18,602 nucleotides of DNA, taken from NCBI GenBank assembly GCA_002400445.1, contig DGQO01000180.1, positions 22,826-41,427 on the forward strand, in the 5' to 3' direction. Below the pieces are notes generated by a model. The model made no database searches, was not told the DNA's origin, and worked only from the letters and a program-made list of their open reading frames with translations. Each line of letters opens with the position of its first letter. Position 1 is the stretch's first letter. The position numbers and the translations under genes were made by a program. Positions 1 through 6,328 of the stretch are shown piece after piece. This DNA comes from Chitinophagaceae bacterium UBA4412 (GTDB lineage: Bacteria > Bacteroidota > Bacteroidia > Chitinophagales > Chitinophagaceae).

Positions 1-392
1 CGGGCAAGTTCCTGGAAATGCGATACACTGCTGAGCCTGAAAGCCTGGGCAAGGGTTAGATCCTGGTTTAATTCCGGTGTGCTTCTTCGTTGCCCATCCC
101 ATTTAATTTTCATTGAAGTGTCTGTGGCAATACCGGTTTCCAGCGCAACAAGCGCATTAAGTATTTTAAAAGTGCTGGCCGGCCCCAGGCGCTGCGTATC
201 CAGGGCCATATTGTACACGGTAATACTTCCATCTGCATTATCCAGCATCGTAAATGAACCCTCTACACCTTGCGCTTCAAAATATTTTTCTAACCCGTTA
301 TCAATCCTGGCTTTGTTTACAGAGCAAGAACTGATAACCAAAAAAGTGACTATTAAAAATAATGCTGACTTTAATTTCCTCTGATTTTTCAT
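1..392 (-). CDS. Class D (OXA-type) beta-lactamase lipoprotein, partial (N-terminal 130 codons)
   Basis: The reverse strand from ATG at 390-392 is open to the window edge; the 3' end is missing. The product begins with a lipoprotein signal (basic start, hydrophobic core, I-S-S-C at residues 20-23), so it is probably anchored in a membrane facing the periplasm. It carries the class D serine beta-lactamase signature P-A-S-T-F-K with nucleophile Ser73 and Lys76, followed by an N-A-L-V-A-L-E-T-G-like helix, a W-D-G block near 98-100, and the second active-site motif S-S-V at 121-123 followed by F-Q-E-L-A-R. The Ser73-to-Ser121 spacing is 48, the same as between these two motifs in OXA-10. Family knowledge: such enzymes hydrolyse penicillins and sometimes carbapenems through an acyl-serine intermediate. 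The K-T-G motif would lie outside the window, so activity cannot be judged; a BlaR-type sensor is less likely because the signal sequence is followed directly by the catalytic domain. It starts 7 bp after the DUF3109 stop and is probably co-transcribed with it. Confidence 0.9.
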   Translation of the reverse strand, partial: MKNQRKLKSALFLIVTFLVISSCSVNKARIDNGLEKYFEAQGVEGSFTMLDNADGSITVYNMALDTQRLGPASTFKILNALVALETGIATDTSMKIKWDGQRRSTPELNQDLTLAQAFRLSSVSHFQELA

Positions 393-399
393 GTGGCAA

Positions 400-999
400 T
401 TATTTAACTGGTTTACCGGGTTTGCTATTCAGATGCGCTGCAGTGGCATCCAGGGCTTCATAAAATTCTTCTCCAAACTTGCGCACAAGTGGTTCTTTTA
501 AAAACTGATACACGGGCACTTTTAATTTTTTACCCAGGGCGCACGCTGCTTTGCAATGATCTTCCCTGGGTTGATAATTTACATATTCCGTTTCGCCGTC
601 ATTACTTTGGCGCACAATTACTGGAAACAAATGACAGCTAATAGGCTTTTTCCACTTTACACTACCATCTAAATAAGCCTGCTCTATTGCACATTTTACT
701 ATCCCATTTACATCCCGGAAGCCATAAACACAAATAGCACCGTTGATAGTAGGTGTAACCCATCCAAATTCTTTATCAAAAACATACCTGCCCTGTCGCT
801 CAATTTCCGCAATACTTTCTGCGCCAAGATATGGCAACACTTCTGGGAAAGCCTTATCTATTTCCTTGAGTTCTTCTTTTGCCAGCGGGGCCCCTGCATC
901 ACCATCTACACAGCAGGCTCCTTTGCAGGCATTTAAATCGCACACAAAAGCCTCCTTTAATACTTCATCACTAATGAGTGCATGATCAATTGCTATCAT
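400..999 (-). CDS. DUF3109 family cysteine-rich protein
   Basis: A 199-residue soluble protein of the DUF3109 family, common in Bacteroidetes and of unknown function. The N-terminus holds a cysteine cluster C20-x4-C25-x3-C29-C30 in the context F-V-C-D-L-N-A-C-K-G-A-C-C, followed by the family block D-G-D-A-G-A-P-L; further cysteines lie in the middle (C-V-Y-G-F, V-K-C-A-I, I-S-C-H-L-F-P) and late (D-H-C-K-A-A-C). The pattern resembles YkgJ-type Zn/Fe-chelating proteins, so metal or Fe-S binding is plausible but not shown. I chose ATG 999, because family members normally start with M-I-x-I; an in-frame GTG at 1017 would add six residues. The gene lies 36 bp after gldD and 7 bp before the beta-lactamase gene on the same strand, so it is probably part of the gldE-gldD transcript with a possible promoter of its own. 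Confidence 0.9.
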   Translation of the reverse strand: MIAIDHALISDEVLKEAFVCDLNACKGACCVDGDAGAPLAKEELKEIDKAFPEVLPYLGAESIAEIERQGRYVFDKEFGWVTPTINGAICVYGFRDVNGIVKCAIEQAYLDGSVKWKKPISCHLFPVIVRQSNDGETEYVNYQPREDHCKAACALGKKLKVPVYQFLKEPLVRKFGEEFYEALDATAAHLNSKPGKPVK

Positions 1000-1003
1000 A
1001 GCG

Positions 1004-1011
1004 CAAAAATA
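1004..1011 (-). promoter_or_regulatory. Possible Bacteroidetes -7 box for the DUF3109 gene
   Basis: Read on the minus strand this is TATTTTTG, a perfect TAnnTTTG -7 element, followed by CGCT and then the ATG at 999. The four-base gap would put the transcription start on or beside the start codon. No TTG sits 19-21 bases upstream, and the gene could be read through from gldD, so this is tentative. Confidence 0.4.
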
Positions 1012-1035
1012 CAACACTGCGCTTCAAGGAGGTTC

Positions 1036-1695
1036 CTAAAAATTTTTCCAGCGGAATGTATTGAGAAGATGCAGAATATCCTGCTCTAAAAACTGCTGCA
1101 CCGGTTGGATGGAGTCGGCATTTGGCGTTGCATTGAAGTAGAGGGCGCCCCGCAAAAAATTTTTGCTGGTATCGCTCACAAAAAACTGGCGGGCAGTAGC
1201 AGCATTGCCGCCCACTTTAAAATATATACCGCTTATGCCATTGGATGTATGAAAAACGCTATCGGTAATAGAAGAGGCCACGGACTCGTTTTTATTGGTA
1301 AGATTTACGGCATCATTTACCATTTTCTCAAAATAGTTAATACCCAGAGAATCTTTGTAACCACCGCCAGGCTGTGGCACTTTATAAGTAGCCTGGCCTC
1401 CTATTATTTTATAACTTAAAAATATACGTGCATTAAATTGTGGAAAGTCAATATTCCTCCAAAAAGGATTTTCGGGAGTAGCATCAAAGTAGGTACTGTC
1501 TTTAACGATCTCGGCATATACGGGATACTCGAATGAATAAGGCACACCTGGCTCATCAAAAATCTGGTAAGCCCGCTGCGGAAAATCAATGCGATAAAAA
1601 CCGGTTTTTTTTGATGTATAGGTGCTGTTACATGAAAGCAATATCGCAAGAATCATCGCAAATAAAGTGCTGCCAAAAATGTTTTCTTTCTTCAT
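1036..1695 (-). CDS. gldD: Gliding motility lipoprotein GldD
   Basis: A 219-residue lipoprotein. The N-terminus has a lysine-rich start, a hydrophobic core and the lipobox L-L-S-C with Cys22. Family hallmarks are G-F-Y-R-I-D-F-P at about 32-39, Y-S-F-E-Y-P-V-Y-A at about 53-61, and F-W-R-N-I-D-F-P-x-F-x-A-R-I-F-L-S-Y-K at about 78-96, matching GldD of Flavobacterium. In that organism GldD is required for gliding and for chitin use linked to type IX secretion; its molecular role is unsettled. The ATG at 1693-1695 overlaps the gldE stop (TGA at 1692-1694) as ATGA, so the two are very likely translationally coupled. The ssb-gldE-gldD order is the conserved Bacteroidetes arrangement, which supports the call. 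Confidence 0.93.
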   Translation of the reverse strand: MKKENIFGSTLFAMILAILLSCNSTYTSKKTGFYRIDFPQRAYQIFDEPGVPYSFEYPVYAEIVKDSTYFDATPENPFWRNIDFPQFNARIFLSYKIIGGQATYKVPQPGGGYKDSLGINYFEKMVNDAVNLTNKNESVASSITDSVFHTSNGISGIYFKVGGNAATARQFFVSDTSKNFLRGALYFNATPNADSIQPVQQFLEQDILHLLNTFRWKNF

Positions 1696-3044
1696 TCCTC
1701 TGTTAATGATGAAGGATTAATGCTAATTTTTACGCTGTCAATCCTGTTTTTACTGATCTGGAGTGGAACAAACGTAAAGTCGCCACTCTGCAGTGTGCTG
1801 TTTACCTGCGGAAATTCCCCGGCAATTTCAAGCACGAGGCCTGCTACCGAATCACTGTCACCCCGTATAGCATCAAAGGTATCTGCAGGCAGTTTCATTG
1901 CCTTGCAGGCATCATTGATCATAAATTTACCCTCAAAAATGTAGTTGTAATCGTCCAGTTTTTTATTCACGCTTTCTTCATCGTCGAATTCATCTTCTAA
2001 CTCCCCGATAATTTCTTCCATGATATCTTCCAGCGTGGCAATGCCCGAAGTACCTCCAAATTCATCTACCACGATGGCAAAGTGCATACGCTTATTTCTA
2101 AATTCCTGCAGCAGATCTTCTATTCGTTTTTGCTCATGTATAAAATAAGGTGTACGTACCAGCGGATGCCAATCAAAATCATCCCCCTCGTGTAAGTGGG
2201 GCAGCAAATCTTTTGTTTGCAAAAGCCCGGCAATGGTATCTAAACTGCCTTTGTACACAGGCAGTCTAGAATAATGCAGCGCACTTACTCTTGCTATCAC
2301 CTCTCCAAAACCAGAACTGTAGTCAATACCACTCACATCCATACGAGTGCGCATAATTTGCTTCACCTCCGTATCTCCAAATTTGCGTATGCCTTTTAGA
2401 ATTTGCTTTTCTTCCATACTTGCCTCATGATCGGGTAAAAGGTCAATCGCAAAATCCAGGTTGTGATCATCAAGGGCGGTGCTACCCTCTGTATTCAGGT
2501 TTTTGCCAATTCGATCTGTAAATTTTACAATACGCTTGCTCAGGCCATAAAAGAGACTGTTGAAAACTTCTATCGTTAATGAGGCAGATGCAGCAAAAAA
2601 AACTTTGTGATGCGCTGCCCAAACTTTTGGCAGTACTTCTACAAAAAGCACCAGCAGTATGGCGATGATGGCGGTCTTGATGACGAACAGGCTGACAGGG
2701 GAAAACGCCTGTGGTTCGAGCCATTCCGAAAGCAGGAAATTGGTAACTAATATCGCCCCAAGATTTACAAGAACGTTTGCAATGAGCATGGAGGCCTGCA
2801 AAGTTTTCGGTTGCTCCAGTAATGTTACAATGCGCCGAAATGCAGGCTGCTCTTTGGTTCTTAAATTATTAATGTCTTTTACAGTGAGCAAGAAAAACGC
2901 CACTTCACTACCGGCAATAAAAAAAGAAAGGATGTACAGGCCTGCAGCTATAAACAGCAGCACTACAGTAGCACCGGGCGTTAAAGAGGTTAAAAGGGTG
3001 CACTTTAAGAATAATAAATCGTGCAGTGCCGAATGATAGTCCAA
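1692..3044 (-). CDS. gldE: Gliding motility-associated CNNM/CorC-type membrane protein GldE
   Basis: A 450-residue protein with the hemolysin/CorC/CNNM layout: an N-terminal DUF21 membrane domain (hydrophobic segments about 26-50, 85-105 and 118-138, with the motif S-G/A-x-E-V-A near 45-49), a CBS pair at about 215-345, and a C-terminal CorC_HlyC transporter-associated domain at about 365-445. The D-E-F-G-G-T-S-G-I-A-T-L-E-D-I-M-E-E block before the last domain is typical. GldE is thought to work with GldD in gliding or T9SS function, while CNNM relatives handle Mg2+; no transport role is shown for GldE. The start is TTG at 3042-3044: there is no suitable ATG ahead of the first membrane helix, and D-Y-H-S-A-L-H-D-L looks like the family N-terminus. 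The gene lies 61 bp after ssb and overlaps gldD by 4 bp. Confidence 0.92.
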   Translation of the reverse strand: MDYHSALHDLLFLKCTLLTSLTPGATVVLLFIAAGLYILSFFIAGSEVAFFLLTVKDINNLRTKEQPAFRRIVTLLEQPKTLQASMLIANVLVNLGAILVTNFLLSEWLEPQAFSPVSLFVIKTAIIAILLVLFVEVLPKVWAAHHKVFFAASASLTIEVFNSLFYGLSKRIVKFTDRIGKNLNTEGSTALDDHNLDFAIDLLPDHEASMEEKQILKGIRKFGDTEVKQIMRTRMDVSGIDYSSGFGEVIARVSALHYSRLPVYKGSLDTIAGLLQTKDLLPHLHEGDDFDWHPLVRTPYFIHEQKRIEDLLQEFRNKRMHFAIVVDEFGGTSGIATLEDIMEEIIGELEDEFDDEESVNKKLDDYNYIFEGKFMINDACKAMKLPADTFDAIRGDSDSVAGLVLEIAGEFPQVNSTLQSGDFTFVPLQISKNRIDSVKISINPSSLTEE

Positions 3045-3105
3045 GATGTGTTGTTTTAATGAGCAATCATTGCGTGCCGGGGTTGGCGGCCTGTTGCAAT
3101 GTTAT

Positions 3106-3549
3106 TTAAAAGGGTAGTTTTTCGTCGCCGGGGTCACCATGAGACGGTGGTATTTCTGTATCAGTTGGCCCAGGATTTTCAAGATTTTCAAAACCTTGTG
3201 TATTTTGAGCGCCATCATTTCTTTTATCCAGCATTATTAAATTGTCTCCCACGATTTCTGTTGCAAATTTTTTGTTGCCTTCTTTATCTTCCCAGCTTCT
3301 TGTTTTGAGGCGACCTTCTATATAAACGAGACTACCCCTGTGCAGGTAGCGCTGTGCAAGTTCGGCAAGGCCTCTCCAAAGCACAACGGTATGCCATTCC
3401 GTTTGTGAAATTAATTTTCCGCTCCTGTCTTTGTAGGTTTCTGTAGTAGCCAGGGAGAATTTTGCAACTGCAATATTTCCCTCAAGGAATTGAATGTCCG
3501 GATCTTTTCCCAGGTTCCCAATCAGCATAACCCTATTTACCCCTCTCAT
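3106..3549 (-). CDS. ssb: Single-stranded DNA-binding protein
   Basis: A 147-residue SSB. The OB-fold occupies residues 1 to about 110, opening with G-V-N-R-V-M-L-I-G-N-L-G-K-D-P and containing W-H-T-V-V-L-W-R-G-L-A-E and L-V-Y-I-E-G-R-L-K-T-R-S-W. A proline/glycine-rich linker follows, ending in the acidic tip D-E-K-L-P-F that recruits repair and replication partners in bacterial SSBs. It coats single-stranded DNA during replication, repair and recombination, normally as a homotetramer. The ATG at 3547-3549 gives the usual short N-terminus. The gene sits 74 bp downstream of mutY and 61 bp upstream of gldE, the conserved Bacteroidetes order. Confidence 0.96.
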   Translation of the reverse strand: MRGVNRVMLIGNLGKDPDIQFLEGNIAVAKFSLATTETYKDRSGKLISQTEWHTVVLWRGLAELAQRYLHRGSLVYIEGRLKTRSWEDKEGNKKFATEIVGDNLIMLDKRNDGAQNTQGFENLENPGPTDTEIPPSHGDPGDEKLPF

Positions 3550-3601
3550 ATAATAATGGTGTGTTTTTGAATTTAATTGTTTTCACTAAAACATTGTGCA
3601 A

Positions 3602-3609
3602 CAAACTTA
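3602..3609 (-). promoter_or_regulatory. Possible -7 box upstream of ssb
   Basis: The minus strand reads TAAGTTTG here, a perfect TAnnTTTG element in the mutY-ssb gap, 52 bases before the ssb ATG. No TTG is found at the expected upstream distance, so support is limited to the single box and its intergenic position. Confidence 0.3.
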
Positions 3610-3623
3610 AAGATACAAACTTT

Positions 3624-4733
3624 CTATTTTCCGTTTTTGGCTTTGCAATTGAACTTTCGGGTATTTGCTTTTGTGAGATTTGAATTTATAAAGCTGTTGA
3701 TAACCCCAGGGAAAGCTATTTTTTGTAATTGATCCAAGGGTATCCATTCTCCTTCCTCCCAGGAAAACTTTGCTTTGAGCCTAAGCTGAATAAAACTGGC
3801 GAAAATATTTTGGTGGGTGAGCTGTTGCCGGAATCTATCTGAAACTTCTATAACAGTAAAGTTGGTTTTAAGTAATTCCGGGATCTCATTTGCAATCAGT
3901 TCATCCAATTCTCTCGCTTCTGCTGTTTCTATCAGATAAAACTCATGCAAGCCTTGCCAAATATCTTTTTTCCTCCTCTCCATTACGTACACTTTATGCT
4001 GCCAATGAAGAATAAGGAAATAAAACCACCTGTCTCGTCTCTGAAGCTTTTTGATTTTTAATGGCAAAGTGAGCACCAAATTGTGCTGCCACGCATAGCA
4101 TTGCTTATGCAGCGGGCAAGTTTCGCACAAAGGGAGTTTTGGCTTGCAGACAGTTGCTCCGAAATCCATAATCGCTTGGTTATAAGCACCTGGTGCCTTC
4201 TGCTTTAGACTTTTGTCAGCAAGCTTCTCAATCCTTAGCGCACCTGCGGGAGCATCCACAGGCTGCTTTACGCCATAAAAACGGGCGAGCACCCTTTTCA
4301 CATTACCATCTACCACTGCATATGGAAGGCCGTAAGCAAAAGATGCGATAGCTGCTGCAGTATAAGGACCTACGCCTTTTAAAGTCCTGATGTCTTGCAG
4401 GTTGTTTGGAAACAAGCCATTAAAGTGCAGCATTACCTGCTGAGCGGCTGCAATCATATTCCGGCATCGGCTATAATAACCGAGGCCCTCCCACATCTTC
4501 ATTAAATCCTTCTCCTTTGCAGCTGCAAAGGACTGTATATCAGGGTACTTTTCTACAAAACGAAGGAAGTACTCTAAGCCTTGTTCTACCCTTGTCTGCT
4601 GTAAAATGATCTCGCTGAGCCAGATTTTGTAGGGGTCTTTCTCACCTTTCCAGGGCATTTGGCGGAAGTTTTCCTGCTTGTGCCAACGCATTAAAAGTGT
4701 GGTAAAAATTTTAGTCTCCGGTACAGCGGACAT
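3624..4733 (-). CDS. mutY: A/G-specific adenine DNA glycosylase MutY
   Basis: A 369-residue MutY. It removes adenine mispaired with 8-oxoguanine, starting base-excision repair. The N-terminal helical domain has M-P-W-x6-P-Y-K-I-W-L-S-E with the catalytic Glu41 and the Q-Q-T-R-V motif. The helix-hairpin-helix L-K-G-V-G-P-Y-T-A at about 118-126 is followed by V-D-G-N-V-K-R-V with catalytic Asp142. The [4Fe-4S] ligands are Cys196, Cys203, Cys206 and Cys212 (C-x6-C-x2-C-x5-C), as in E. coli MutY. The C-terminal part (about 230-345) is the NUDIX-like 8-oxoG recognition domain. Start ATG is at 4731-4733. The gene is divergent from the HU gene across 98 bp and heads the leftward ssb-gldE-gldD run. 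Confidence 0.96.
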   Translation of the reverse strand: MSAVPETKIFTTLLMRWHKQENFRQMPWKGEKDPYKIWLSEIILQQTRVEQGLEYFLRFVEKYPDIQSFAAAKEKDLMKMWEGLGYYSRCRNMIAAAQQVMLHFNGLFPNNLQDIRTLKGVGPYTAAAIASFAYGLPYAVVDGNVKRVLARFYGVKQPVDAPAGALRIEKLADKSLKQKAPGAYNQAIMDFGATVCKPKLPLCETCPLHKQCYAWQHNLVLTLPLKIKKLQRRDRWFYFLILHWQHKVYVMERRKKDIWQGLHEFYLIETAEARELDELIANEIPELLKTNFTVIEVSDRFRQQLTHQNIFASFIQLRLKAKFSWEEGEWIPLDQLQKIAFPGVINSFINSNLTKANTRKFNCKAKNGK

Positions 4734-4831
4734 AGATATACAAATAACTTATTTACAAACTCATTGATTATCACTATATTATTTGGCTGTTTTCAAGAAA
4801 ATCCTTAACTTAACTCTTTAATATTATTTCT

Positions 4832-5155
4832 ATGAGAAAGGCAGATCTAATCAGTAAGATTTCTGACAAAACAGGAATTCCAAAAGTAGATGTTTTAGTT
4901 ACGCTGGAAACCATGTTTAAAGAAATTAAATCTACACTTGCTAATGGTGAGAACCTTTACATCCGTGGATTTGGCAGCTTTATTATTAAAAAGCGGGCTG
5001 CCAAGATTGGTAGAAACATCAAGAAGAACGTGGCAGTCTCCATTCCAGAGCATTTCATCCCAGCTTTTAAGCCGGCAAAGGAATTTGTGCAGGACATTAA
5101 ATCTTCCCCCAACATAAAAGAAATTCCCAAATTGGAAGATGAAAACGAGGCTTAG
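4832..5155 (+). CDS. HU/IHF-family DNA-binding protein with acidic tail
   Basis: A 107-residue nucleoid protein. The HU/IHF fold covers residues 1-90: K-A-D-L-I-S-K-I at the N-terminus and the signature R-G-F-G-S-F-x4-R-A-A-K-I-G-R-N at about 45-61, ending P-A-F-K-P-A-K-E-F. The R-A-A-K-I-G-R-N region forms the DNA-binding arms, with an intercalating proline expected near the F-I-P motif. It is about 17 residues longer than typical HU, with an acidic C-terminal tail (E-D-E-N-E-A). It likely bends and compacts DNA as a dimer. It is divergent from mutY and 43 bp upstream of the TPR gene. This HU gene beside mutY and rng is a recurring Bacteroidetes arrangement (himD-like). No perfect TAnnTTTG box is visible upstream; TATTATTTG at about 4778-4786 is one base too long. 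Confidence 0.93.
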   Translation: MRKADLISKISDKTGIPKVDVLVTLETMFKEIKSTLANGENLYIRGFGSFIIKKRAAKIGRNIKKNVAVSIPEHFIPAFKPAKEFVQDIKSSPNIKEIPKLEDENEA

Positions 5156-5198
5156 TGGTAAATTCGCGGCTCGCTTTAAATAAGTTCAAAATTTAGCC

Positions 5199-6050
5199 GT
5201 GAAAAAAAAACCAATTATTTTCCTGGGATCTGCCCTGGCAATCGCCCTGCTCCTTTTTGCTTTTGGTCGTACCACTGAGGTTAAAAAGCCTCATGCGGAA
5301 TTCCCTGCCCCTACCTCAAGGACTGCTTTCTCTATGGGTCAGTACCTCGATAGCATGCAAAATAAACTTCCTGCATCCCAATCTGCACAGGTGGGTAGTT
5401 TAAGGCAGCTTAGTGAAGCTGAAAATACAAACGATAAAAAGATGGAAGGTTACAATCGTCTTGCAGCTTTTTGGAAAGACAGTGCAAGAAACTTTTTGCC
5501 TTATGCCTACTATATTTCTGAAGCTGCTAAGTTGGATAATTCGGAAAAAAACCTCACCTTCGCAGCCCAATTAATTTTGGAGGGGATGCGTGGCGAGCAT
5601 GACGAGCGGATTTTAGCCTGGGAAACCAGTACAGCCATTGAGTTATTTGAAAATGCATTGCAGAAGAACCCCAAGAGTGCAGACTTACGCATTGGCCTGG
5701 GAAGTGCATATATTTTCGGCACAGGCCGGGGAGGTGATCCGCAGGAAACGATGAAGGGTATACAAAGTGTACTTAGCGTGGTGCGGGAAGACTCTACAAA
5801 TATGAAAGCACAGTTTGTACTAGGCGTAGGTGGATTTGTATCCGGCCAGTATGATAAAGCAATCGACCGATTTACTAAGGTAGTTGCAGTACAGCCTAAC
5901 AACCTGGAAGCAGTAGCTTTCCTGGCTGATGCCTATGCAGCTAGTGGAGATAAAACCAACGCAGTAAAATGGTATGAAGTGAGCAAGCGACTTGCTGCTA
6001 ATCCGGATTACACCCGGGAAGTGAATAAGCGCATTGAACAACTCAAGTAA
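5199..6050 (+). CDS. Membrane-anchored or exported tetratricopeptide repeat protein
   Basis: A 283-residue protein with an N-terminal signal or anchor segment (K-K-K-P followed by hydrophobic residues about 6-22), a linker, and TPR-like helical hairpins over about 80-280. The clearest repeats are near 148-180 (A-I-E-L-F-E-N-A-L-Q-K-N-P-K-S-A-D), 205-235 (G-Q-Y-D-K-A-I-D-R-F-T-K-V-V-A-V-Q-P) and 236-268 (L-A-D-A-Y-A-A-S-G-D-K-T-N-A-V-K-W-Y). It should be a protein-interaction scaffold facing the periplasm or tethered to the inner membrane; the partner is unknown. The start is GTG at 5199-5201, immediately before the lysine run. It lies 43 bp after HU and 47 bp before the COX24-like gene and probably shares their transcript. 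Confidence 0.85.
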   Translation: MKKKPIIFLGSALAIALLLFAFGRTTEVKKPHAEFPAPTSRTAFSMGQYLDSMQNKLPASQSAQVGSLRQLSEAENTNDKKMEGYNRLAAFWKDSARNFLPYAYYISEAAKLDNSEKNLTFAAQLILEGMRGEHDERILAWETSTAIELFENALQKNPKSADLRIGLGSAYIFGTGRGGDPQETMKGIQSVLSVVREDSTNMKAQFVLGVGGFVSGQYDKAIDRFTKVVAVQPNNLEAVAFLADAYAASGDKTNAVKWYEVSKRLAANPDYTREVNKRIEQLK

Positions 6051-6097
6051 TAAATAGAAAAAATTAAACTGATTTTTAAAAACAAAATTTAAGTAAC

Positions 6098-6187
6098 ATG
6101 CCTTGTGGTAAAAAAAGGAAGCGCCATAAAATCGCTACACATAAGCGTAAGAAGCGTTTGAGAAAGAACCGCCATAAAAAGAAATAA
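6098..6187 (+). CDS. AURKAIP1/COX24-domain small basic protein (29 residues)
   Basis: A complete 29-codon frame from ATG 6098 to TAA 6185-6187. The peptide starts M-P-C-G-K-K-R-K-R-H-K-I-A-T-H-K and ends R-K-N-R-H-K-K-K; 19 of 29 residues are Lys, Arg or His. The K-R-H-K-I-x-x-H-K-R-K-K-R core matches the AURKAIP1/COX24 domain, found in the mitochondrial small-subunit protein mS38 and in short bacterial relatives annotated in Bacteroidetes. By analogy it is probably a small rRNA-binding ribosomal protein; this is inference from the domain. It sits between the TPR gene and RNase E/G, its usual neighbourhood. It is easily missed because of its length. Confidence 0.88.
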   Translation: MPCGKKRKRHKIATHKRKKRLRKNRHKKK

Positions 6188-6201
6188 TCTCTTTTTATAC
6201 G

Positions 6202-6307
6202 GTGCCGGTAACTAAAAACTACCGGCACTCACATCTATATGCATGTAAGGCACGCTCCCTGAGCGTGCGCTTACGTGCCGTTTATATTTCTATGCAGGTA
6301 TAAACGG
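6202..6307 (+). promoter_or_regulatory. Three tandem hairpins in the leader of rng
   Basis: Three inverted repeats lie end to end between the COX24-like stop and the rng start. Hairpin 1: GTGCCGGTA at 6202-6210 with TACCGGCAC at 6220-6228 (9 bp, 9-nt loop). Hairpin 2: GCACGCTC at 6250-6257 with GAGCGTGC at 6261-6268 (8 bp, CCT loop), extended by GTAAG/CTTAC at 6245-6249 and 6270-6274 across a bulged G. Hairpin 3: CCGTTTATA at 6278-6286 with TATAAACGG at 6299-6307 (9 bp, 12-nt loop). None is followed by a T-run on the plus strand, so they do not look like simple terminators. CGGCAC of hairpin 1 could also pair with GTGCCG at 6275-6280, giving an alternative fold. By analogy with the structured rne leader of E. 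coli, feedback control by the enzyme is possible (inference). Confidence 0.7.
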
Positions 6308-6328
6308 TCTCAGAAAACATTCGACACA

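Noticed and set aside
79..384. 101-codon plus-strand frame over the left edge
   Set aside because: It is the shadow of the class D beta-lactamase gene on the other strand, which has clear family motifs.
4770..4790. TATTATTTG as -7 box for the HU gene
   Set aside because: One base too long for TAnnTTTG and no TTG at the right distance.
6275..6328. 18-residue N-terminal extension of RNase E/G from GTG 6275
   Set aside because: The extension is not typical of the family and would lie over hairpin 3; TTG 6329 gives the usual N-terminus. Kept as an alternative only.
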